64,000 bases of DNA from assembly GCF_003718715.1 (NCBI RefSeq), contig NZ_CP033465.1, positions 1,550,001-1,614,000 on the forward strand, given 5' to 3'. The DNA is from Clostridium sp. JN-1. GTDB lineage: Bacteria; Bacillota; Clostridia; Clostridiales; Clostridiaceae. The position numbers were made by a program, and so were the translations under genes. Positions 33,981 through 44,921 of this stretch are shown here, in pieces. Below the pieces are notes generated by a model. That model saw only the letters and a program-made list of their open reading frames with translations. It searched no databases and was not told where the DNA came from. Position 1 is the stretch's first letter. Every line of letters starts with the position of its first letter.

Positions 33981-33999
33981 AATGATAATGATTTTCATT
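33981..33999. promoter_or_regulatory. Fur box
   Basis: AATGATAATGATTTTCATT matches the classic 19-base Fur consensus (GATAATGATAATCATTATC) well. It lies between the promoter and feoA. Iron-bound Fur would repress feoAB. Confidence 0.88.
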
Positions 34000-34013
34000 G
34001 TGAGGTGATATTA

Positions 34014-34241
34014 ATGAGCATTTGCGATTTAAAGATTGGTCAAAGAGCTCTTATAGACAACTTATCTGGAGATAAAAAATTAGTAAAAAGACTTTTAGCA
34101 CTAGGATGTACAGAAGGTACTGAGGTATCATTAAAAACATCTGCTCCTTTAGGTGATCCTATAATTATAAGTTTAAGAGGTTTCAATTTAGCTATTAGGA
34201 AAAAAGATGCAGAAAATATTTTTATTAAAAATGTATTATAA
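34014..34241 (+). CDS. feoA: Ferrous iron transport protein A
   Basis: A 75-residue SH3-like FeoA that assists FeoB. Starting at ATG 34014 with GAGGTGA before it, the product begins MSICDLKIGQ. The family motif LLALGCTEGTEVSLKTSAPLGDPI is present. A GTG at 34005 is in frame but overlaps the ribosome binding site. It is 23 bases ahead of feoB. Confidence 0.93.
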   Translation: MSICDLKIGQRALIDNLSGDKKLVKRLLALGCTEGTEVSLKTSAPLGDPIIISLRGFNLAIRKKDAENIFIKNVL

Positions 34242-34264
34242 ACTTTCATAAAAGGAGAATAATT

Positions 34265-36178
34265 ATGATCACAGCAGCTTTATTAGGAAATCCTAATGTA
34301 GGAAAGACTTCACTTTTCAATCTTCTTACTGGTTCAAATCAATATGTTGGAAACTGGGCCGGAGTAACTGTAGATAGAAAAGAGGGTTATCTTAATGACC
34401 AAGTAAAAATTGTAGACTTACCTGGAATATATGCTATGGATACTTATTCAAATGAAGAAAAAGTATCAAAAGAATTTCTACTTACAGGTAATCCTGATGT
34501 AATAATAAACATAGTTGATGCTTCAAGTTTGGATAGAAATTTGTATCTTACTTTACAGCTAAAACAATTTAATAAGCCAATAATTTTAGTGTTAAACATG
34601 ATTGATACAGCAAAAGCAAAAGGTATAAATATAGATTTATCAGTTTTATCACAAGAATTAAATATTAAGGTTTTACCCATTGTAGCCTCAAAAGGCATAG
34701 GCATTGACAAGCTCAGAAGTATCCTTTTAGAAGGCAATTTTTCATCATATAATTGTGATAATGAATATCAATTTCACGACGAAAAAGAAACTTATTCATA
34801 TATTAATACAGTTTTATCAAAAGCAGTTAGTGTAGACTCAGAGAAAGCAGCCTTTAAAAGTGAAAAAATAGATAAAATAGTTTTAAATAAATTTTTAGCC
34901 TATCCAATATTTTTTGGAATACTATTTATTATATTTAAATTTACATTTAGTTGGGTAGGACAGCCATTGTCTGATTTGCTTCGTAACTTAATAGATTTTG
35001 ACTTGATTCCACTGCTCCAAAAGTTCTTATCAACTTCAAGTCCATGGTTTAAATCCTTACTAATAAATGGTATCGTAGGAGGCGTAGGTTCAGTTATAGT
35101 ATTTTTACCAGTAATTATGTCGTTATTCCTAGGTATATCATTTCTTGAGGACAGCGGCTATATGGCAAGAACAGCATTTATAATGGATAAACTAATGAGA
35201 AAGTTAGGTTTATCTGGTAAGGCATTTATTCCACTTATAATAGGTTTTGGCTGCTCTGTACCTGCAATAATGTCTGCTAAGACTCTAGAAAGTGAAAAAG
35301 ATAGGAAACTTACAGCTTTACTTGTACCGCTTATGTCATGTAATGCAAAATTACCTGTATATGCTATGTTTACATCAATATTTTTTCACAGCAATGCAAC
35401 TACTATCATATTTTCATTGTATTTATTAGGAATTATTATGTCATTTATAATAGGTATATTATTTAAAAATACTATATTTAAAAAGGATGAAGAACCATTT
35501 ATTATAGAACTTCCAGAATATAAAATGCCAGAATTCAAAAACTTAATTTTACATACTTGGGATAAAGGCAAAGGATTCTTAAAGAAAGCAGGAACTATAA
35601 TATTTTCAATATCAATAATAGTATGGTTTTTATCCAACTTTAACTTTGGCGGAATGACTGACATAAATAATAGTATTTTATCCTATATAGGAAGAGCTAT
35701 AAATGTTATATTTGTACCTTTAGGATTTGGTTCATGGCAAAATTCAGTTTCATTACTTACAGGACTTATGGCAAAGGAAGTAGTAATTGGTACTATGGGA
35801 GTACTCTATGCAGGAAGTTTAAAAGCATCATTATTAAGTCATTTTACACCAGCTTCAGCATACTCCTTCTTGGTATTTGTTCTGCTTTATCCTCCTTGTA
35901 TTTCTGCAATTGCCACAATGAAAAAAGAATATGGAAAGAATATGGCATTAGCCTCTATAGTATATCAATCTTGTCTAGCTTGGATTGTATCATTTATAGT
36001 TTTTAATTTAATCAAAATATTTAATTACAAAGGTGTGATATATATGTTAGAGATATCTATTACTATTATTTTAGCAGCACTAGCAGTTTATATACTTTAT
36101 AAAAACCTAAAAAAGCAGGCATCTGGTAAATGCAATTGTGAGTGCTGTTCTAATCATTGTGAAAATTATAAAAAGTAA
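34265..36178 (+). CDS. feoB: Ferrous iron transporter B, fused to a Cys-rich FeoB-associated tail
   Basis: A 637-residue Fe(II) transporter. The N-terminal G-domain has GNPNVGKTS (G1), DLPGIYAM (G3) and NMIDTAKA (G4), followed by a GDI linker and a membrane core of two Gate-type repeats (GFGCSVPAIMSAKTLE; LLTGLMAKEVVIGTMG). After residue about 594 comes another membrane helix and a Cys-rich tail (CNCECCSNHC). This is normally a separate small protein (FeoB-associated Cys-rich). An internal ATG (36044) with AAAGGTG before it could still make that part alone. Confidence 0.95.
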   Translation: MITAALLGNPNVGKTSLFNLLTGSNQYVGNWAGVTVDRKEGYLNDQVKIVDLPGIYAMDTYSNEEKVSKEFLLTGNPDVIINIVDASSLDRNLYLTLQLKQFNKPIILVLNMIDTAKAKGINIDLSVLSQELNIKVLPIVASKGIGIDKLRSILLEGNFSSYNCDNEYQFHDEKETYSYINTVLSKAVSVDSEKAAFKSEKIDKIVLNKFLAYPIFFGILFIIFKFTFSWVGQPLSDLLRNLIDFDLIPLLQKFLSTSSPWFKSLLINGIVGGVGSVIVFLPVIMSLFLGISFLEDSGYMARTAFIMDKLMRKLGLSGKAFIPLIIGFGCSVPAIMSAKTLESEKDRKLTALLVPLMSCNAKLPVYAMFTSIFFHSNATTIIFSLYLLGIIMSFIIGILFKNTIFKKDEEPFIIELPEYKMPEFKNLILHTWDKGKGFLKKAGTIIFSISIIVWFLSNFNFGGMTDINNSILSYIGRAINVIFVPLGFGSWQNSVSLLTGLMAKEVVIGTMGVLYAGSLKASLLSHFTPASAYSFLVFVLLYPPCISAIATMKKEYGKNMALASIVYQSCLAWIVSFIVFNLIKIFNYKGVIYMLEISITIILAALAVYILYKNLKKQASGKCNCECCSNHCENYKK

Positions 36179-36207
36179 GCTTGTTATTTTTAGCAAGCTT
36201 ACTTTTT
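36175..36207 (+). terminator. Terminator after feoB
   Basis: GTAAGCTTG (36175-36183) pairs with CAAGCTTAC (36194-36202), followed by TTTTT. It overlaps the feoB stop codon. Confidence 0.9.
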
Positions 36208-36270
36208 ATAATTTTATGTTCTAAATTAATAAAAGTACTTGATGCAATTATTACTCTAAAATAATTTACA

Positions 36271-36648
36271 TTAAATGTTTTTACTTACATAATGTTTCAA
36301 CACTTCTTCAATAGAAGCTAATCCTACAACTAAATCACCATCAACTACAGGAATTGCAACTATCTCATTATCTATCAACTTCTGAGCAACTGAATCTATT
36401 GTTTCAGACTTAGAAGCAGTTATAACATTCTTAGTCATAACCCAGTCAACAGGACAAGTATCATAATGACCATCTTCCATTAAAAACCTATATATATCTG
36501 CTTTAACAAGCATACCAACTAATTTATCATTTTCACCAACTACAGGAGCACCATTTATTTTATTACTGTCCATAATGGACAGAGCTTTTTTTAAATCTTC
36601 CTCAGGTTTAAGTTTTATTACATCGCAAAGCATTATATCTGAAATCAT
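36271..36648 (-). CDS. CBS-pair domain protein
   Basis: A 125-residue protein made only of two CBS motifs (about 8-60 and 72-123), with GAPVVGENDKLVGMLVKADIY and AIPVVDGDLVVGLASIEEV as the usual strand-helix ends. Such stand-alone pairs bind adenine nucleotides and act as sensors. No effector domain is attached and the partner is unknown. The ATG lies after GGGGGTGTTACTTT. It may stand alone between feoB and argS. Confidence 0.85.
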   Translation of the reverse strand: MISDIMLCDVIKLKPEEDLKKALSIMDSNKINGAPVVGENDKLVGMLVKADIYRFLMEDGHYDTCPVDWVMTKNVITASKSETIDSVAQKLIDNEIVAIPVVDGDLVVGLASIEEVLKHYVSKNI

Positions 36649-36736
36649 AAAGTAACACCCCCATACAATTATATAACAAATTATAAAAAAAGTCTAAATA
36701 TTGTCATCTGCGCAGATTTTCATATAAATAGTTATC

Positions 36737-38428
36737 TTACATTTTTTCTACAACTTCTATTCCAAGTAAACCAAGTCCATTTTTCAAAACTTGACATGTA
36801 CTTTTAACTAGCTTAACCCTTGCAGCTTTCAGTCCTTCATCTTCTTCATTTATTATACTGTGTGAATTATAAAATTTATTAAAAGCCTTAGCTGCTTCTA
36901 TCACATATCTTGTTACTATATAAGGTTCTAATTTATTTATAGCATTCATTATGGACTTATTAAATCCTTCTAGAGTCTTTACGAGTTCAAACTCTTCTTT
37001 TGAATTCAACTTACCGTAATCAGCATCTGCTTTTGCGCCGCCTACTTTTCTTAAAATACTCTTTCCTCTTGCATAACTATATTGAACATATGGACCAGTC
37101 TCACCGTCAAAGCTTAACATATCCTTCCAATTAAATACAATGTCTTTTTCCCTATTATTTTTCAAATATGTAAATATAACAGCTCCTATTCCAATCTTCT
37201 TAGCTACTTCTTCTTTGTTTTCTAAATTTGGATTTTTTTCATTTATTATTTCTAAAGTTTTTTCTGTAGATTCATTTAATAAATCATCAAGGAATATGAC
37301 ATCACCTTTTCTTGTTGAGAGCTTTTTATCTGCAAATCTAACAAGCCCAAATCCAACATGTATACAATCATCAGCCCATTTATTTCCCATTAGTTTTAAA
37401 GTCGTAAATACTTGCCTGAAATGCAGAGATTGATCCATTCCAACAACATATATGCTCTTGTAAAAATCATAAGTATTTTTTCTATAAGTAGCAGCTGCTA
37501 AATCTCTAGTAGCATATATTGTTGCTCCATCTGATTTTTTTATTATGCATGGAGGCATATTGTACTCATCAAGCATTACAACTTTTGCACCATTACTTTC
37601 AACAAGTAATCCCTTTTTATCTATATCATCTATTATTGCATCCATTTTATCACTGTAAAAACTTTCACCAGCATATGAATCAAATTCTACATTTAATAAT
37701 TTATATAACTTTTTAAATTCTTTAAGGCTCAAATTTTTAAATTCCTGCCAAAGTTCAGTTTCTTCCTTACATCCATCTTCTAGCTTTTTAAAATACATTC
37801 TTCCTTCATCTTCTAGTGCTGGATCTTTTTCTGCCTCTTCATGAAACTTTACATATATCCTAAGCAGCTCTTTTATTGGTTCTTTTTGCAGCGCTTCTTT
37901 ATCACACCATCTTTTATAAGCTGATATGAGCTTACCAAATTGAGTCCCCCAATCACCAAGATGATTTATTCTAACACAACTGTAGCCTTCAAAAGATAGT
38001 ATCTTGTATAGTGAATTACCTATTGAAGTACTAAACAAATGTCCTACGTGGAAAGGCTTTGCTATGTTAGGTGATGAATACTCAACACATATATTTTTGC
38101 CTTCACCGATTTTTGACGAACCATAGTTATCTTTTTCATTAAGTATCTTTTCTATTGTATTTTTATTGAATACAGCCTTATCTGCAAAAAAGTTTAAATA
38201 TGGCCCAGCAGTTGTAACTTTTTCAAAACCATCTTTATTTATTTTTTCTTGAAGTTCTAAGGCTATCATATTAGGAGCTTTTCTCAAAACTTTTGCCAAT
38301 TGAAAACATGGGAATGCATAGTCTCCCATATCTGACTTTGGCGGTATTTCAATTAACTTTTCAATGTCATTTAGATTTAAATCAACATGCTCCTTTATTC
38401 TTTCTGCTATTAACTTTTTATAATTCAT
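36737..38428 (-). CDS. argS: Arginyl-tRNA synthetase
   Basis: A 563-residue class I synthetase. The HIGH motif is in [17 protein letters not shown] near residue 122 and the KMSKS-like loop is KKLSTRKGD. An N-terminal Add-1 domain (about 1-85) and a C-terminal DALR anticodon-binding domain are present. Length is normal. Expression is controlled by the T-box leader just upstream, so it rises when uncharged tRNA-Arg accumulates. Confidence 0.97.
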   Translation of the reverse strand: MNYKKLIAERIKEHVDLNLNDIEKLIEIPPKSDMGDYAFPCFQLAKVLRKAPNMIALELQEKINKDGFEKVTTAGPYLNFFADKAVFNKNTIEKILNEKDNYGSSKIGEGKNICVEYSSPNIAKPFHVGHLFSTSIGNSLYKILSFEGYSCVRINHLGDWGTQFGKLISAYKRWCDKEALQKEPIKELLRIYVKFHEEAEKDPALEDEGRMYFKKLEDGCKEETELWQEFKNLSLKEFKKLYKLLNVEFDSYAGESFYSDKMDAIIDDIDKKGLLVESNGAKVVMLDEYNMPPCIIKKSDGATIYATRDLAAATYRKNTYDFYKSIYVVGMDQSLHFRQVFTTLKLMGNKWADDCIHVGFGLVRFADKKLSTRKGDVIFLDDLLNESTEKTLEIINEKNPNLENKEEVAKKIGIGAVIFTYLKNNREKDIVFNWKDMLSFDGETGPYVQYSYARGKSILRKVGGAKADADYGKLNSKEEFELVKTLEGFNKSIMNAINKLEPYIVTRYVIEAAKAFNKFYNSHSIINEEDEGLKAARVKLVKSTCQVLKNGLGLLGIEVVEKM

Positions 38429-38473
38429 AAAAAACCTCCATATATTTATTTGTATATATTTGCAAATTACATA

Positions 38474-38700
38474 AAAACTCGCCTCTTTTTAATAAAGAGA
38501 CGAGATATTCGCGGTACCACTCTAATTGACTAAAATTAAGTCCACTCATGATCTTAACGCGATCAACGTACTATCTTTCGGTTCAAAATTGAACTTTTTA
38601 AAGCAATCTCCTAGACTCTTTTCCCCTTTACATTCCTGCAGCCTTTCACCATCTACTGCTCTCTTTTAAGAATAATAAAGAGTACTCTCCTATTCATTGA
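38474..38700 (-). ncRNA. T-box leader of argS
   Basis: On the minus strand the T-box sequence AGAGTGGTACCGCG lies at 38523-38510, followed by a terminator stem (CTCGTCTCTTT at 38504-38494 with AAGAGGCGAG) and a U-run at 38478-38474. Stem I with its distal loops occupies about 38590-38700. The gene makes this a tRNA-Arg sensor; I could not place the specifier codon with certainty. Confidence 0.93.
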
Positions 38701-38725
38701 AAACTAATATATTAAGCTATATAAA

Positions 38726-38755
38726 ATTATATTATTATTATCGTTTTTTTGTCAA
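38726..38755 (-). promoter_or_regulatory. argS promoter
   Basis: TTGACA (38755-38750), an 18-base spacer and TATAAT (38731-38726) on the minus strand, ending about 25 bases before the T-box Stem I. Confidence 0.8.
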
Positions 38756-38768
38756 TACATAAATCGTA

Positions 38769-40796
38769 TTATTTGCCAATTAAATTTTCAAAATCACTAA
38801 TATTCGTGACTGGACTTTGACATGCAAAATTTTCACAAACATAAGCTGTTGATTTTCCTCCTACTGCAGTATAATTTTCAGCAGATGAAATTATCTCATC
38901 TAAACTGTTATTTTTATTACGTACTAATGAAACAACAAATGGTCTAAATTCTCTATTTATACTATTAATCATTTGCTGAGAGTTATAATCATCTCCAGAT
39001 GCTATAATTATTTCCTTAGTAGGTGTCATTTCAAATAACAATGCAATCATAGAAAAAGAATGTCCAATGCCAAAGTCTTTGAACTGATTTGAAAAAGCGT
39101 TTAATATTTCAACTGCTCTGTCTTCAAATTCGGGATTTGATGTCATACGTGAAAGCCTAAGCAAATTAAATGCTGCTGCTGAATTACCTGATGGAATTGC
39201 ACCATCATATATTTCCTTTGGCCTTGTAATGAGACTTTCGCCGTCACTGCCGCAGACAAAAAAACCTCCTTTTTTACTATCCCAAAAGTATTTAAACATA
39301 TCCTTATTGATATCAAGTGCCTTTTTTAAATAATATTCATCATAAGTTGTCTCATATAATTCAATTAATCCCCATATTAAAAACGCATAATCATCTACGT
39401 ATCCTAAAAGTGCAGCATCACCATCTCTATACCTTGCTAAAAGACGCCCATCATCCCTAGTTAAGTTGCCAAATATAAAATCTACTGCTTTTTTTGCAGC
39501 ATCAACATATTTATCATTTTTGAGTACTCTTCCACCAATTGCCATAGCTGTAATCATAAGTCCATTCCACGATGTTAAAATTTTGTCATCTTTATATGGG
39601 CAAACTCTTTTTTCTCTATATTCAAATAATTTATTTAAACACGATTCTATAAACTCATCTTTTTGCTTAAATAGAGGATTGTCAATTAAATTAAGTATGT
39701 TTTTACCTTCAAAATTACCATGTGAAGTTATATTAAAAAACTCACAAAATTTTTCACTATTTTTACTGCCTAGTATTCTTTCTACTTCATCCTTGCTCCA
39801 AATATAAAATTTGCCTTCTTCACCTTCTGAATCTGCATCTTCAGCGGAATAAAATCCGCCTTCCTTAGAAGTCATGTCTCTTAAGATATATGTAAAAATT
39901 TCATTAGCTATTTTGGCATACTTTTCGTCTTTAACTATCTGGTACATTTCAAGATATACTATTGACAGCAGTGCATTGTCATATAACATTTTTTCAAAAT
40001 GAGGTACAAGCCATTTCCGATCAGTTGAGTAACGACTAAACCCATAACCTACATGATCATATATACCGCCTCTATACATGGAATCCAGCGTTTTTTCAAC
40101 CATTTTAAGTGCATCTTCATCTTTAGCTGCGTACCAATACATTAAAAGAAACATTAAATTATGTGGAGCTGGAAATTTAGGTGAAGTCACAAAGCCCCCA
40201 TATGATTTATCAAAACTGTATTTAAAATGTGAAAATGTGTTTTTTATGAAATCATATGATAATTTTTCTTGCCTTCCTTCTCCTCTGTCATTAAGTATAT
40301 TAACTATACTATGGCTCATCTTTAACAAATTTTCTCTATTTCTTTTCCATCCTATTTTTACATTTTCAAGTGTACTTATAAGACCTTGAATTCCCCTCCT
40401 ATTATCTTTAGGTATATAAGTTGCTGCAAAAAAAGGGGTTTGATCAGGTGTCATTATAATTGTAAGAGGCCATCCACCGCCTCCCGTAAGTCCTTGACAC
40501 ACTGCCATATATATACTATCTATATCAGGTCTTTCTTCCCTATCCACCTTAATTGACACAAAACTTTCATTTAAAATCTCTGCCACTTCTTCACTTTCAA
40601 ATGACTCTTTTTCCATCACATGACACCAGTGGCAAGTGCTGTAACCTATAGATAAAAATATAGGTTTATCTTCTTCTTTTGCTTTCTTAAAAGCTTCTTC
40701 TCCCCATGGATACCAATCTACTGGATTATAAGCATGCTGCAAAAGATAAGGAGATTTTTCATTTATCAATCTATTTGGTGTGCTTGTTAGCTTCAT
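38769..40796 (-). CDS. Thioredoxin-domain protein, YyaL/SSP411 family
   Basis: A 675-residue protein of the DUF255 (YyaL, spermatogenesis-associated protein 20) family. The N-terminal thioredoxin-like domain has [15 protein letters not shown] with a CxxC-type site and the strictly kept [13 protein letters not shown]. The rest is an (alpha/alpha)6-barrel related to N-acylglucosamine epimerases. The length is usual for the family. Function is not established; a redox or carbohydrate-related role is only guessed. It is a single gene, with GAGAAGGTGAAATT before the ATG. Confidence 0.9.
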   Translation of the reverse strand: MKLTSTPNRLINEKSPYLLQHAYNPVDWYPWGEEAFKKAKEEDKPIFLSIGYSTCHWCHVMEKESFESEEVAEILNESFVSIKVDREERPDIDSIYMAVCQGLTGGGGWPLTIIMTPDQTPFFAATYIPKDNRRGIQGLISTLENVKIGWKRNRENLLKMSHSIVNILNDRGEGRQEKLSYDFIKNTFSHFKYSFDKSYGGFVTSPKFPAPHNLMFLLMYWYAAKDEDALKMVEKTLDSMYRGGIYDHVGYGFSRYSTDRKWLVPHFEKMLYDNALLSIVYLEMYQIVKDEKYAKIANEIFTYILRDMTSKEGGFYSAEDADSEGEEGKFYIWSKDEVERILGSKNSEKFCEFFNITSHGNFEGKNILNLIDNPLFKQKDEFIESCLNKLFEYREKRVCPYKDDKILTSWNGLMITAMAIGGRVLKNDKYVDAAKKAVDFIFGNLTRDDGRLLARYRDGDAALLGYVDDYAFLIWGLIELYETTYDEYYLKKALDINKDMFKYFWDSKKGGFFVCGSDGESLITRPKEIYDGAIPSGNSAAAFNLLRLSRMTSNPEFEDRAVEILNAFSNQFKDFGIGHSFSMIALLFEMTPTKEIIIASGDDYNSQQMINSINREFRPFVVSLVRNKNNSLDEIISSAENYTAVGGKSTAYVCENFACQSPVTNISDFENLIGK

Positions 40797-40869
40797 AATT
40801 TCACCTTCTCTTAAAATTTATATACATATATATAATACCCTTAATTCTATTTATATATGTTCAAAGATG

Positions 40870-40914
40870 AAAAAAATGGTGCTGCAAAACCAATTACTTA
40901 GTTTTGCAGCACCA
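40870..40914 (-). terminator. Terminator of the acyl-CoA oxidation operon
   Basis: GGTGCTGCAAAAC (40878-40890) pairs perfectly with GTTTTGCAGCACC (40901-40913); on the minus strand a U-run follows (plus A-run 40870-40876). It lies about 55 bases past the last gene of the operon (etfA). Confidence 0.92.
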
Positions 40915-40967
40915 CCTTTGTAAGTAAAAAATTACACGCTCTTTGTAATTAACTACAAAGTTTTTTA

Positions 40968-41969
40968 TTATTTATTAGTTTTCAATGCTTCAATCATCAT
41001 TGGAACAATCTGATAAATGTCTCCTACAATACCATAGTCGGCTGCCTTGAAAATAGGAGCACCAGGGTTTTTATTGATTGCAATTATACAGGTAGAGCTT
41101 TGCATTCCAGCCACATGCTGGATAGCTCCGGAAATACCGCAGGCAATATAAATCTTTGGATGAACAGTCTTACCTGTTTGACCAACCTGATGGCTGCTAG
41201 AAATCCATCCTGCATCCACAGCACCGCGGGAAGCTCCAAGTGTTCCTCCTAGTTTATCTGCTAGCTGCTTTAGAAGCTCAAAACCTTCAGTGCTGCCAAC
41301 ACCGCGGCCGCCTGCAACAATAACTTTAGCTTCTTCAAGGTCTACTGCATGACTTGCTTCATGAAAAACTTCTTTAACAATTGTACGAACTTGAGTGGTG
41401 GTGTCATACTTAACCTTAACCACTTTACCAGTACGATTGTTATTTGGATCAGCTTTCCTCATTACCCCAGGTCGAACAGTAGACATTTGAGGGCGATTAT
41501 TTGGACAGATAATAGTAGCCATTATATTGCCGCCAAAAGCAGGACGAGTTTGCATAAGAAGTCTGGTCTCAGGATCAATATTAAGTTGAGTACAGTCAGC
41601 AGTCAAACCGGTGTGTATCCTAGCAGCTACACGAGGTCCCAAGTCCCTACCAATATTAGTGGCACCAATGAGTATAATTTCAGGTTTATATGTTTTAACC
41701 AAATTTTCAATTACAGCTGTGTAAGTTTCAGTTCGATAGTTCTTTAGAGCAGAATCCTCTACCAAATAAACCACATCTGCTCCATAGGCTATAAGTTCCT
41801 TAGCTTTATCTGCAACATTGTCACCAATTAAGACAGCCCCAAGCTCTACACCTAAAGAATTAGCCAACTTTTTACCCTCGCCGAGAAGTTCAAAGGCTAT
41901 ATTCATTAATTTACCTTCTCTTTGCTCAGCAAAGACCAATACACCCTTATTATCAACAATAACTGCCAT
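40968..41969 (-). CDS. etfA: Electron transfer flavoprotein alpha subunit (acyl-CoA operon)
   Basis: A 333-residue EtfA without the iron-sulfur extension of the lactate paralogue. The start is ATG 41969 (MAVIVDNKG) behind AAAGGAGGCAAGGAC; the upstream in-frame start at 42002 lacks support. The FAD-binding C-domain is clear ([49 protein letters not shown]). It carries electrons from the acyl-CoA dehydrogenase two genes upstream. Whether this Etf is bifurcating cannot be read from sequence alone. Confidence 0.95.
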   Translation of the reverse strand: MAVIVDNKGVLVFAEQREGKLMNIAFELLGEGKKLANSLGVELGAVLIGDNVADKAKELIAYGADVVYLVEDSALKNYRTETYTAVIENLVKTYKPEIILIGATNIGRDLGPRVAARIHTGLTADCTQLNIDPETRLLMQTRPAFGGNIMATIICPNNRPQMSTVRPGVMRKADPNNNRTGKVVKVKYDTTTQVRTIVKEVFHEASHAVDLEEAKVIVAGGRGVGSTEGFELLKQLADKLGGTLGASRGAVDAGWISSSHQVGQTGKTVHPKIYIACGISGAIQHVAGMQSSTCIIAINKNPGAPIFKAADYGIVGDIYQIVPMMIEALKTNK

Positions 41970-41982
41970 GTCCTTGCCTCCT

Positions 41983-42771
41983 TTATAATATATGTTTCTC
42001 ACAGAGTTCTTGTATTAAAGAAGATACAGCTTCTTTAGGGGTACCACCCAATATCTTGCTTGCACCTTTAATCGGCGGAGTGAATGTTCTTTTTACCTTG
42101 GTTGGAGAGCCCTTAAGTCCCATTTCTTCAGTATTAGCTCCTATGAATTCACCATTCCAAACAGCAATCTTATCAACATCAAAAGCATCCACAATGCCGC
42201 AAGCTGTAGGAAAACGCGGGTCATTAAGTTCTTTAACAGCTGTCAAAACTGCAGGAAGTTTACACTCAATTACTTCATGCCCATCTTCCATGACCCTTTC
42301 TACAGTTACTTTATCATCATCAATAGATATGACTTTCTTCACATAGGTAACCTGAGGCAAATTTAAGTGTTCAGCTATTTCAGGTCCGACCTGAGCTGTG
42401 TCACCATCAATGGCCTGGCGGCCAGTAAATATAAGATCAAAATTTTCAATTTTTTGAATTGCCTTAGCCAAAGCCAGTGATGTAGCCCAGGTATCTGCAC
42501 CAGCAAATATCCTATCCGAAAGCAGTATAGCTTCATCTGCACCCATGGCTAGGGCTTCGCGCAGTGCAAAATCGGCTTGGGGAGGACCCATAGTCAAAAC
42601 GGTAACAGTACCGCCTTTCTGTTCCTTAATTCTAATAGCTTCTTCAAGAGCACTTTTATCATCAGGATTTATGATACTTGGAATACCTTCCCTAATGAGA
42701 GTACCAGTTTTAGGGTTAATTTTAACTTCGTTAGTGTTAGGTACTTGTTTCATACATACGATTATTTTCAT
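41983..42771 (-). CDS. etfB: Electron transfer flavoprotein beta subunit (acyl-CoA operon)
   Basis: An EtfB of about 262 residues with [43 protein letters not shown] and [20 protein letters not shown]. The second of two ATGs (42771) is preferred because GGAGG then lies 7 bases ahead; the first ATG (42777) is too close. It is 13 bases past the acyl-CoA dehydrogenase gene and just ahead of etfA, so the three form an oxidation module. Confidence 0.95.
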   Translation of the reverse strand: MKIIVCMKQVPNTNEVKINPKTGTLIREGIPSIINPDDKSALEEAIRIKEQKGGTVTVLTMGPPQADFALREALAMGADEAILLSDRIFAGADTWATSLALAKAIQKIENFDLIFTGRQAIDGDTAQVGPEIAEHLNLPQVTYVKKVISIDDDKVTVERVMEDGHEVIECKLPAVLTAVKELNDPRFPTACGIVDAFDVDKIAVWNGEFIGANTEEMGLKGSPTKVKRTFTPPIKGASKILGGTPKEAVSSLIQELCEKHIL

Positions 42772-42784
42772 TGCCATTCCTCCC

Positions 42785-43921
42785 CTACTTCAATGCTGCT
42801 CTAGCGATAACCATACGCTGTGCCTCTGAGGTACCTTCGTATATCTCTGTTATCCTAGAATCTCTTAGCAATCGCTCGACCTTATATTCCTTCATGTATC
42901 CATAACCGCCGTGAATTTGAACTGCTTTGTTAGCACAGAAACTAGCTGTTTCAGAAGCATAGAGTTTAGCCATCGCTGATTCTTTGCCATAAGGTTTATT
43001 GTTATCCTTCAGCCAAGCGGCATGATAAACTAACATTCTGGCACACTCTACTCTAGTAGCCATATCAGCTATCATCCACTGAATAGCTTGGAAACTGGCA
43101 ATTGGTTTATTAAACTGCTGGCGCTCATTTGCATATCTAACCGCCTCATCTAAAGCAGCTTGAGCTAGCCCTAATGCTTCAGCGGCAATACTTATACGCC
43201 CTCCGTCTAAACATTTCATGGCTATTTTAAATCCGTCACCCTCTTTTTTTAAAAGATTTTCCTTTGGAATTCGGCATTCTTGAAAAATCAATTCAGTAGT
43301 ACTGGAAGCCCTAATGCCCATTTTATTTTCCTTTTTACCAAAAGAAAATCCAGGTGTCCCTTTCTCAACAATAAATGCACTAATACCTTTCAAGCCTTTG
43401 CTTTGGTCAGTCATGGCAGTGACAATATATGTATCAGCATAGCCACCATTTGTTATAAATATTTTTGTGCCGTTTAATACATATTCATCTCCCTCTAATA
43501 CCGCTGTTGTCTGCTGGTTGGAAGCATCAGTTCCAGCATTTGGTTCAGTAAGGGCGAAAGCGCCAAGAGATTTGCCTTGAGCCATGGGAATTAAATACTT
43601 CTTCTTTTGCTCACTATTGCCAAATAAATATATACCAAAGCTTGATAACATATGTACAGCTAAGATAATTGATGTAGTTGCACAAGCTTTAGCAATTTCC
43701 TCAATTGCTAGGATATATGTTATGTTATCAGCTCCCGCTCCGCCATATTCTTTAGGAAATGGTATTCCCATGAAGCCTAACTTTTCCATCTTTTTTACAG
43801 TATCTAAAGGAAATTCTCCACTTTCGTCTAACTCACTAGCCAGCGGACTAACTTCTTTTTCCGCAAATTCACGAAACAATGTTCTGAACATTTCATGTTT
43901 TGATGTTAATTCAAAGTCCAT
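42785..43921 (-). CDS. Acyl-CoA dehydrogenase
   Basis: A 378-residue FAD flavoprotein of the ACAD family, introducing a trans-2 double bond into an acyl-CoA. Signatures: FALTEPNAGTDASNQQT, GIRASSTTELIFQECRIP, QFNKPIASFQAIQWMIADMA, and QIHGGYGYMKEYKVERLLRD. The catalytic Glu is in ITEIYEGTSEAQ near residue 365, the position used by short/medium-chain and butyryl-CoA enzymes. The substrate is unknown. It lies directly upstream of its etfBA partners, and the start has GGAGGTAAGAA. Confidence 0.93.
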   Translation of the reverse strand: MDFELTSKHEMFRTLFREFAEKEVSPLASELDESGEFPLDTVKKMEKLGFMGIPFPKEYGGAGADNITYILAIEEIAKACATTSIILAVHMLSSFGIYLFGNSEQKKKYLIPMAQGKSLGAFALTEPNAGTDASNQQTTAVLEGDEYVLNGTKIFITNGGYADTYIVTAMTDQSKGLKGISAFIVEKGTPGFSFGKKENKMGIRASSTTELIFQECRIPKENLLKKEGDGFKIAMKCLDGGRISIAAEALGLAQAALDEAVRYANERQQFNKPIASFQAIQWMIADMATRVECARMLVYHAAWLKDNNKPYGKESAMAKLYASETASFCANKAVQIHGGYGYMKEYKVERLLRDSRITEIYEGTSEAQRMVIARAALK

Positions 43922-44046
43922 TTCTTACCTCCAATAAATAATATTATTAAAATCTATGATTTTTGGGGTTTTGGTCACTATCACAAGTCAAACGTTCAAT
44001 AATAAATATATAAAACTTGTGTGTAAGTTAATTGTTAAATAATTTT

Positions 44047-44832
44047 TTACTCGCCAGTAAAGTTGGGTTTGCGCTTCTCAGCAAATGCATTCATACCTTC
44101 CTTCTGATCGGCTGTTGAAAAGCATGATCCAAATACTTCAGCCTCGTAAGCAAGACCAGATTCAAGATCTAAATCAAGTCCCCTATTGACAGCTGTCTTG
44201 CATAATGATACTGCCAGTGTGGAACGTGACATGATTTGCTCCGCCATAGTTACTGCCTCATTCATTAAATTACTTGCGGCAGTAACCTTATCAACAAGCC
44301 CAATTCTAAAAGCTTCTGCTGCATCAATCATTTCACCAGTAAACAACAATTTTTTTGCTCTTCCCTTACCTATTAGTCGAGGTAGGCGCTGGGTACCACC
44401 AAAACCTGGAATTACACCAAGTGTAACTTCTGGCTGACCAAACTTTGCTTTTTCCGAAGCAATTCGAATATCACATGCCATTGCCAGCTCACAGCCGCCT
44501 CCTAATGCAAAACCATTTATTGCAGCTATAACCGGTTGAGACATGTTCTCCAATTTACTGAATACAGACTGCCCCATTTTGCCCCAGTTACGTGCCTGTA
44601 ATGTAGTCATGTTCTGCATTTCAATGATATCTCCCCCTGCAGCAAATGCCTTATTTGTGCCCCCAGTTATTATTATTACCTTTACAGCCTTATCTTCAGA
44701 CAGGTATTCTAAAAGCTGACCCAGTTCTTTTACTGCTGCATAATTCAATGCATTTAATTCCTTAGGTCTATTTATTGTAATAATTCCTATACCATTTTTA
44801 TCTTCAAAGGTAACATTTTCATACTGTGTCAA
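44047..44832 (-). CDS. Enoyl-CoA hydratase (crotonase-type)
   Basis: A crotonase-fold protein of about 261 residues that hydrates 2-enoyl-CoA. The start is TTG at 44832 (reads as TQYENVTFEDK after Met), 8 bases after GGAGG; an upstream ATG at 44859 lies before that site. The oxyanion-hole block AFAAGGDIIEMQ and both catalytic Glu residues are kept: GGGCELAMACD and GQPEVTLGVIPGFGGTQRL. This is therefore an active hydratase, unlike the paralogue at 47271. Confidence 0.92.
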   Translation of the reverse strand: MTQYENVTFEDKNGIGIITINRPKELNALNYAAVKELGQLLEYLSEDKAVKVIIITGGTNKAFAAGGDIIEMQNMTTLQARNWGKMGQSVFSKLENMSQPVIAAINGFALGGGCELAMACDIRIASEKAKFGQPEVTLGVIPGFGGTQRLPRLIGKGRAKKLLFTGEMIDAAEAFRIGLVDKVTAASNLMNEAVTMAEQIMSRSTLAVSLCKTAVNRGLDLDLESGLAYEAEVFGSCFSTADQKEGMNAFAEKRKPNFTGE

Positions 44833-44921
44833 TACAATCACCTCCAAGCATAAACACACAACTAACTAAATAAGTTTAACCTTTTTAGAATCAAACCATA
44901 TGACGCTCATTTGAAAACCTA

